The translations under genes were made by a program, and so were the position numbers. The notes under the pieces were generated by a model. That model worked only from the letters and a program-made list of their open reading frames with translations, made no database searches and was not told where the DNA came from. Below, one piece after another: positions 7,090 through 11,266 of a stretch of DNA of 11,266 nucleotides. Position 1 is the stretch's first letter. The number at the start of each line of letters is the position of its first letter. Origin of the DNA: JANXSF01 sp031394025 (GTDB lineage Bacteria; Acidobacteriota; Terriglobia; Bryobacterales; Bryobacteraceae); the NCBI GenBank assembly GCA_031394025.1, contig JANMWO010000023.1:1-11266 (forward strand), given 5' to 3'.

Positions 7090-8444
7090 CTACGCGACGC
7101 CACTTACTTCATCAAATGGCCAATGGCTTTTTCGGCTCGGCCCTCGGTGCCTTGTGGGCTGCCGATGGCAAGATGCCGGACGCCCGTCTGGTGGGTGAGC
7201 CGAAAGCGAAATCGGTGATCTATCTTTTCATGTGCGGCGGCGTAAGTCACATTGACACGTTTGATCCAAAAGATAATAAGCACGCCGGCAAGCTGATGGA
7301 TGCCATTGGTTTTGGCGATAATAACGCGCAGATGAAGCGGCCGGTAATCCCGATTCTAAGAAAGTTTCAACACTATGGGAAGTCGGGGATTCCTGTGTCG
7401 GACTGGTTTCCGAACGTTGGTGGAGTGATAGATGAGTTCGCGGTAGTGCGGTCTATGTACTGCCATCAAACCAACCATTTTCCGGCAGTGATTGAGCATT
7501 CCACGGGCAAGCCGTTGCGGCAGTTTGAGCATCCTGCTTTGGGCAGTTGGGTATCTTACGCGTTAGGTTCGGCCAATAAGAACCTGCCAGCGTTTGTAAA
7601 CATTGGACGACCATCATCGCCGGTTCAACTTACTGGCGGTTACTTAGGTGCCACTTACTCAGCCACTCCCTTTCAGACAGGCGATACACCCATACCGAAC
7701 TTGATTCCGTCGAAGAGCACGAACGCCGTTGAGCGCGATAAGCAGATGCAGGTGCTTACTGAACTGAATGAACAGTTCCGGGCTGACTATAAACTGGACA
7801 GTGAAATTGCTGCGCGAATGGAATCCTATGAGCTGGCTGGCAACATGATGCGTACGGCCCCGGCGATTGTAGATTTCACGAAAGAGCCAGAGCATGTGAA
7901 GAAGTTGTACGGCATTGACACAAAGGAAACAGATGCGTTTGGGCGGCAGTTGCTGTTGGCCCGTCGCTTAGTGGAAAACGGAGTGAGGTTCATTCAGATC
8001 TGCCATGCTGGTGGCGGCAATGGATCTTGGGATGCGCACGGCGATATGGAAACGCATGCGCCACTATGCAGGGCGGTGGATAAGCCGATTGCCGGGTTGA
8101 TTCAAGACTTGAAGCAGCGTGGATTGTTAGACAGCACAATAGTGGTGTTTACCAGTGAATTTGGCCGCACGCCGTGGTCACAAAATACGACGGGACGGGA
8201 TCACAACGGCAAAGGCTTTTCCACTTTACTGGCTGGTGGAGGCGTGAAGGGCGGGGTGGTGGAAGGGTCCACTGATGAAGTTGGCTATCAGGCTGTGGAA
8301 CAGCGGCACTACATCAGCGACTTACAAGCGACCATTCTGCATCAGATGGGTTTGAACTATAAGAAGATGGATTTCACGTTGAACGGACGGGCGTTTCATT
8401 TGATTGAAGAAGGCACTGGACCTATGTTGAACGTGTTGCGGTAA
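7086..8444 (+). CDS. DUF1501 family protein, Tat-exported
   Basis: 452 residues. DUF1501 proteins belong to the alkaline phosphatase/sulfatase superfamily, but their reaction is unknown. A twin-arginine start (TTRRHLL, Arg4-Arg5, then GFFGSALGALWAA) suggests export of the folded protein. Conserved blocks are present: FMCGGVSHIDTFDPK (48-62, with His55, Asp57 and Asp60 as likely metal ligands), GSWDAHGD (313-320), SEFGRTP (357-363), GRDHNGKGF, LLAGGGVKGGVV and a C-terminal ISDLQATILHQMGL. The length matches the family, and no key block is missing. The ATG at 7086 overlaps the TGA of the PSD1 gene (ATGA) and has no Shine-Dalgarno of its own, so translation is probably coupled. The PSD1-DUF1501 pairing is a recurrent arrangement in Planctomycetes, Verrucomicrobia and Acidobacteria, which implies a shared function. 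Confidence 0.92.
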   Translation: MTTRRHLLHQMANGFFGSALGALWAADGKMPDARLVGEPKAKSVIYLFMCGGVSHIDTFDPKDNKHAGKLMDAIGFGDNNAQMKRPVIPILRKFQHYGKSGIPVSDWFPNVGGVIDEFAVVRSMYCHQTNHFPAVIEHSTGKPLRQFEHPALGSWVSYALGSANKNLPAFVNIGRPSSPVQLTGGYLGATYSATPFQTGDTPIPNLIPSKSTNAVERDKQMQVLTELNEQFRADYKLDSEIAARMESYELAGNMMRTAPAIVDFTKEPEHVKKLYGIDTKETDAFGRQLLLARRLVENGVRFIQICHAGGGNGSWDAHGDMETHAPLCRAVDKPIAGLIQDLKQRGLLDSTIVVFTSEFGRTPWSQNTTGRDHNGKGFSTLLAGGGVKGGVVEGSTDEVGYQAVEQRHYISDLQATILHQMGLNYKKMDFTLNGRAFHLIEEGTGPMLNVLR

Positions 8445-8457
8445 CTTACTTTGTTTC

Positions 8458-10518
8458 TCATTTAGGCAGCGCGAAAGCCACATAAATACCACCCGATTCG
8501 GCACCTCGAGCCTTGCCTCCGCCAGCGGCAATTACAACATATTGCCTACCATCTACTTCGTAAGTGGCAGGCGTTGCGTTGCCGCCAAAGGGTAACGTTG
8601 CTTCCCATAAAAGCTTCCCCGTATTCTTATCGAACGCGTGGAATTTCTTATCGTAACTGGTGGCCCCGATGAACAACAGTCCGCCAGCAGTGACAATGGG
8701 ACCTCCGTAATTTTCGGTGCCGGTATTCTTCATCCCCTTGGCCGCCAATTCCGGATATTCCCCGAACGGAATTTTCCAGGCATATTCTCCGGTGTTCAGA
8801 TTGATGGCATTCAAAGTTCCCCAGGGTGGTGCGATCGCCGGGTATCCATCGGGATCAAGGAACTTGTTATAACCGGTGAAGCGATACTTCATTTCGATGG
8901 GTGAAGGTGCACCACTCACTAATTCCTTATCCTGACCGCTCATCACAAACTCCAAGAGTGCCTGTAGCGAAGCCGCTGGAAGATTGGGGAAACCGGGCAT
9001 TCGTCCTACCCCTTGCCGAATCAGCGCGCTGACATCGGCGACCTTCAATTTGCTGCTCAAATCTTTCAACGAAGGAACTTGTGGAGGCGCCCCTGCCATA
9101 TCGTCACGATGGCAAATGGCACATTGCGCTAAGTACACTTGCCGTCCCGACGTCTCAACTTTAGCTTCAGCCAAGGATGCGCGCCAGGCCATTTCATTGG
9201 AGTTCACGAACAGCAAATTCGTTTCCGGATCAAAGGCGGAACCACCCCATTCGGCAGCACCATCAAAGCCTGGAAATATGATGGTTTCCTGTCCAACGGC
9301 AAAGGGCACAAACTGTCCGTCACTACGAAACTTGCGGAACTGTTCCAGTGCCCAGGCGTGCGCTTCGGGAGTGCGATTGGTGAGCATTGCTTCCGTTAAT
9401 CGTTGCCGTGCATAAGGGGCTGGCTTGGTTGGCAGAGGCTGAGTTTGCGCAGCGATTTCCCCTGGAACCGGGCTTGCGGGATACTTGCGATACTCAATGG
9501 GAAACAGCGGTTTGCCGTTGGTGCGGTCAAACAAATAAACAAAGCCCTGCTTGCTGGTTTGGGCCACGGCATCCACAGCTTTTCCATTATGTGTGACGGT
9601 GACTAACGTGGGAGGCGATGGAAAATCGCGATCCCAAATATCGTGCTTTACGGCCTGAAAATGCCAAATTCGTTCGCCGGTGGCGGCGTTCAAGGCAAGC
9701 ATGCAATCGGCGAACAAATTGTCGCCTATGCGGTTGGCACCGTAGAAATCAGCCGCTGCTGATCCGGTAGGAACAAAAACAATTCCACGCTTTTCATCCA
9801 CCACCATACCAGCCCAATTGTTGGCCGCACCAGTGTAAGTCCAAGCTTCTTTGGGCCACGTATCATAACCCACTTCGCCGGGATGCGGGATGGTGTGAAA
9901 TGACCAACGCAGCTTGCCGGTGACAACATCGTAAGCACGAACGTCGCCGGGAGAAGCGGGAAGTCCTTCGCTAGTTCTGCCGCCGACAATCAGAAGATCT
10001 TTGTAGATCACGCCGGGAGTGGTGAGGGCCACCGACTGCAATTTCGGAGGGCGACCCAGATCTTCATGCAGGTCAATGTGGCCGTTGTGACCAAAGCTGG
10101 CGATGGGGATTCCGGTGCGTGCATCAAGAGCGTATATGTGATTGCGTACGGCAGCGAAAACCCGTTTGTCATTGCCGTTGGCCCAATACGTTAACCCTCT
10201 GTTAGGCCCTCTGCTTTCGAGGCCGGCATCGAACTTCCAGAGCAGTTTTCCGGTAGCCGCATTGAGGGCGATGGCTTTATGTTTGGCAGTATTGGCATAG
10301 AGGATTCCGTCAATAATAATAGGATGCGTTTGCAAACCACCGGGCCCGTCAGCAGTGTCATAGGACCAGGCAACCTGCAATTGACTGACGTTGGAGCGGT
10401 TAATTTGTTTCAGGCTGGAAAATCGTCTACCTTCGGCGCCGCCATATGCTGGCCACTCTTCAGCGGCGTGGAGGAAGGTCAGCGATAGGGCGGTGATTAG
10501 GATTCGATTGGTGGGCAT
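8458..10518 (-). CDS. PQQ-dependent dehydrogenase with inserted cytochrome c domain
   Basis: 686 residues, exported (MPTNRILITALSLTFLHAA, cleavage probably before EEWPAYGG). It oxidises an alcohol, sugar or aldose with pyrroloquinoline quinone outside the cytoplasmic membrane. The propeller begins with the family opening EWPAYGGAEGRRFSSLKQIN (21-40) and shows repeated blade motifs (ALNAATGKLLWKF, ALNAATGERIWHF, NTGKLLWEA). HDIWDRDFPSPPTL at 292-305 is the conserved block carrying the catalytic-base Asp in quinoproteins. A cytochrome c domain (about 455-530) interrupts the propeller: CAICH at 466-470 binds haem and Met507 in GRMPGFP is the likely axial ligand. The propeller resumes at about 540 and ends normally. 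Electrons can thus pass from PQQ to haem within one chain. The substrate is unknown, and no PQQ synthesis genes are nearby. It converges on DUF1501 with 13 bases between stops. Confidence 0.92.
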   Translation of the reverse strand: MPTNRILITALSLTFLHAAEEWPAYGGAEGRRFSSLKQINRSNVSQLQVAWSYDTADGPGGLQTHPIIIDGILYANTAKHKAIALNAATGKLLWKFDAGLESRGPNRGLTYWANGNDKRVFAAVRNHIYALDARTGIPIASFGHNGHIDLHEDLGRPPKLQSVALTTPGVIYKDLLIVGGRTSEGLPASPGDVRAYDVVTGKLRWSFHTIPHPGEVGYDTWPKEAWTYTGAANNWAGMVVDEKRGIVFVPTGSAAADFYGANRIGDNLFADCMLALNAATGERIWHFQAVKHDIWDRDFPSPPTLVTVTHNGKAVDAVAQTSKQGFVYLFDRTNGKPLFPIEYRKYPASPVPGEIAAQTQPLPTKPAPYARQRLTEAMLTNRTPEAHAWALEQFRKFRSDGQFVPFAVGQETIIFPGFDGAAEWGGSAFDPETNLLFVNSNEMAWRASLAEAKVETSGRQVYLAQCAICHRDDMAGAPPQVPSLKDLSSKLKVADVSALIRQGVGRMPGFPNLPAASLQALLEFVMSGQDKELVSGAPSPIEMKYRFTGYNKFLDPDGYPAIAPPWGTLNAINLNTGEYAWKIPFGEYPELAAKGMKNTGTENYGGPIVTAGGLLFIGATSYDKKFHAFDKNTGKLLWEATLPFGGNATPATYEVDGRQYVVIAAGGGKARGAESGGIYVAFALPK

Positions 10519-10528
10519 GCTTTAAGGC

Positions 10529-10558
10529 AACATATCCAATCGTTGATCCCGCCGTCAA
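10529..10558 (-). promoter_or_regulatory. Promoter of the PQQ dehydrogenase gene
   Basis: On the minus strand TTGACG (10558-10553) and TATGTT (10534-10529) are separated by 18 bases. Transcription would begin near 10522, about four bases before the ATG at 10518. The start codon has no Shine-Dalgarno, which agrees with a nearly leaderless transcript. Confidence 0.42.
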
Positions 10559-10613
10559 GGCTGAGACGAACCACGAAAAAACGCTCTCAAGGGAATCATC
10601 CCAATCTTCGTGA

Positions 10614-10645
10614 TTGAATGCGCATACAGCGTCGGAAAGTATTAT
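10614..10645 (+). promoter_or_regulatory. Possible promoter of the small secreted protein gene
   Basis: A -10-like TATTAT at 10640-10645 lies 11 bases before the ATG at 10657. A -35-like TTGAAT at 10614-10619 is 20 bases upstream, longer than the usual spacer, so only the -10 is persuasive. Confidence 0.27.
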
Positions 10646-10656
10646 AAGAAGACACA

Positions 10657-11205
10657 ATGAATATCTACAGACAACTGCTTATGCGTTGTTGTTTAATCGC
10701 AATGATCGGCAACGCTGAAGCAGCCGAGGCAGTATGCGAACATACAATCCAAATGAACGTGTATTCCATCTGCCTACCCAATAACTGGTTTGTTGAAAAG
10801 AACACTATCATCGACCAAGTTGCGGCTTGCAATAAACCCGCTGACAAATGTACTGGCAATGGCGGTGGATTTCCATTGGCAGAAGCGGTCTTTGTCTTCA
10901 TAACTCCCGTCCTAGGCAATTCCAGAATAGCCGGGACAGCAAAGGATATTGCCCAGAGGCAAAAGGATAGGCTAGGGAGTGGTGATGTAGTGAAGATCGA
11001 TCTTGGAGGTGGCAATTATTGTTATCGGTTTCGTTCGCTACAAAATGAACTTTTGATATGGAACGAAGTTTATGGGCTACAGGTTGGTTCCACGGTCTTC
11101 CGAATCTGGGCTCAATACAACAATGAAAAATGGGCAATTCGGAAGCATCGGTCAGCGGTTTTAACTGTCGTCAAGTCGGTGCGTTTAGTAGATGGGGTTA
11201 GATGA
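10657..11205 (+). CDS. Secreted protein of unknown function, PsbP/DUF1795-like pattern
   Basis: 182 residues. I do not recognise the family. The N terminus (RQLLMRCCLIAMIGNAEAAEA) looks like a Sec signal peptide with cleavage around Ala23. The mature part has five cysteines (27, 39, 58, 65, 122), so at least one disulfide is plausible in an oxidising compartment. The segment YSICLPNNWFVEKN (36-49) and a C-terminal VLTVVKSVRLV recall the small alpha/beta PsbP/Mog1/DUF1795-type domains, which open with a P-x-x-W strand and close with a 'SVR' strand. This is a pattern impression, not an identification. The gene is single, divergent from the PQQ dehydrogenase across 138 bases, and followed by a repeat. 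No Shine-Dalgarno is visible; an ATG at 10681 is a weaker alternative that would shorten the signal peptide. Confidence 0.7.
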   Translation: MNIYRQLLMRCCLIAMIGNAEAAEAVCEHTIQMNVYSICLPNNWFVEKNTIIDQVAACNKPADKCTGNGGGFPLAEAVFVFITPVLGNSRIAGTAKDIAQRQKDRLGSGDVVKIDLGGGNYCYRFRSLQNELLIWNEVYGLQVGSTVFRIWAQYNNEKWAIRKHRSAVLTVVKSVRLVDGVR

Positions 11206-11214
11206 GAACATTAC

Positions 11215-11264
11215 GGAAAACATGGTCGGGGACAGGAAAACATGGGGACAGCCCGCGTGTTTCC
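11215..11264. repeat. Short tandem and inverted repeat at the window edge
   Basis: GGAAAACATGG occurs at 11215-11225 and again at 11235-11245, each followed by a GGGGACAG-type segment (11228-11235 and 11244-11251), a 20-base period. GTGTTTCC at 11257-11264 then mirrors the GGAAAACA of the second copy, so the unit can fold back on itself. GGAAAAC/GGGGACAG palindromes of this kind resemble REP-like intergenic repeats associated with IS200/RAYT-type transposases. No transposase is inside the window, and the repeat may continue past its end. Confidence 0.5.
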
Positions 11265-11266
11265 TC

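Noticed and set aside
8445..8457. Possible bidirectional terminator between DUF1501 and the PQQ dehydrogenase
   Set aside because: The 13 bases show no stem-loop.

Overview
The window reads as bacterial chromosome from a soil or sediment heterotroph of the Acidobacteriota (Bryobacterales/Solibacter-like) or, less likely, the Planctomycetes/Verrucomicrobia. The reason is the gene mix: a PSD1-type cytochrome protein (DUF1549/DUF1553) coupled to a DUF1501 protein, a PQQ dehydrogenase with an inserted cytochrome c domain, and several sulfatase-related genes are all typical of those groups. This is inferred from gene families only; there is no rRNA or other marker gene.

Layout. 1-387 has no recognisable gene but holds a strong imperfect inverted repeat. 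About 388-605 is the frameshifted C-terminal remnant of a sulfatase. 668-1645 (+) is a Fic-type AMP transferase with a built-in inhibitory motif and a C-terminal MerR-like helix-turn-helix. Its stop codon touches the stop codon of the convergent pair 3040-1646 (-, Tat-exported arylsulfatase A-like sulfatase) and 4817-3042 (-, arylsulfate sulfotransferase), which are adjacent and probably co-translated. A 136-base divergent intergenic region separates these from 4954-7089 (+, PSD1 cytochrome-type protein) and 7086-8444 (+, DUF1501), which overlap by ATGA. 10518-8458 (-) is a secreted PQQ/haem c dehydrogenase that converges on DUF1501 with 13 bases between them. 10657-11205 (+) is a small secreted cysteine-containing protein of unknown function. 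The last 50 bases hold a short tandem/inverted repeat that runs off the window edge.

How it may work together. Six of the seven intact genes carry export signals (two Tat, four Sec), so the locus is almost entirely extracytoplasmic. The sulfotransferase and sulfatase would move and hydrolyse aryl or carbohydrate sulfate esters. The PQQ/haem enzyme could oxidise an alcohol or sugar, possibly one freed by desulfation, and pass electrons through its own haem. PSD1 and DUF1501 are a conserved pair of unknown biochemical role; DUF1501 belongs to the same alkaline phosphatase/sulfatase fold superfamily. That they form one pathway is inference from adjacency. The Fic gene looks unrelated to this theme and sits beside gene debris.

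No tRNA, rRNA, CRISPR array, insertion sequence or clear intrinsic terminator was found.
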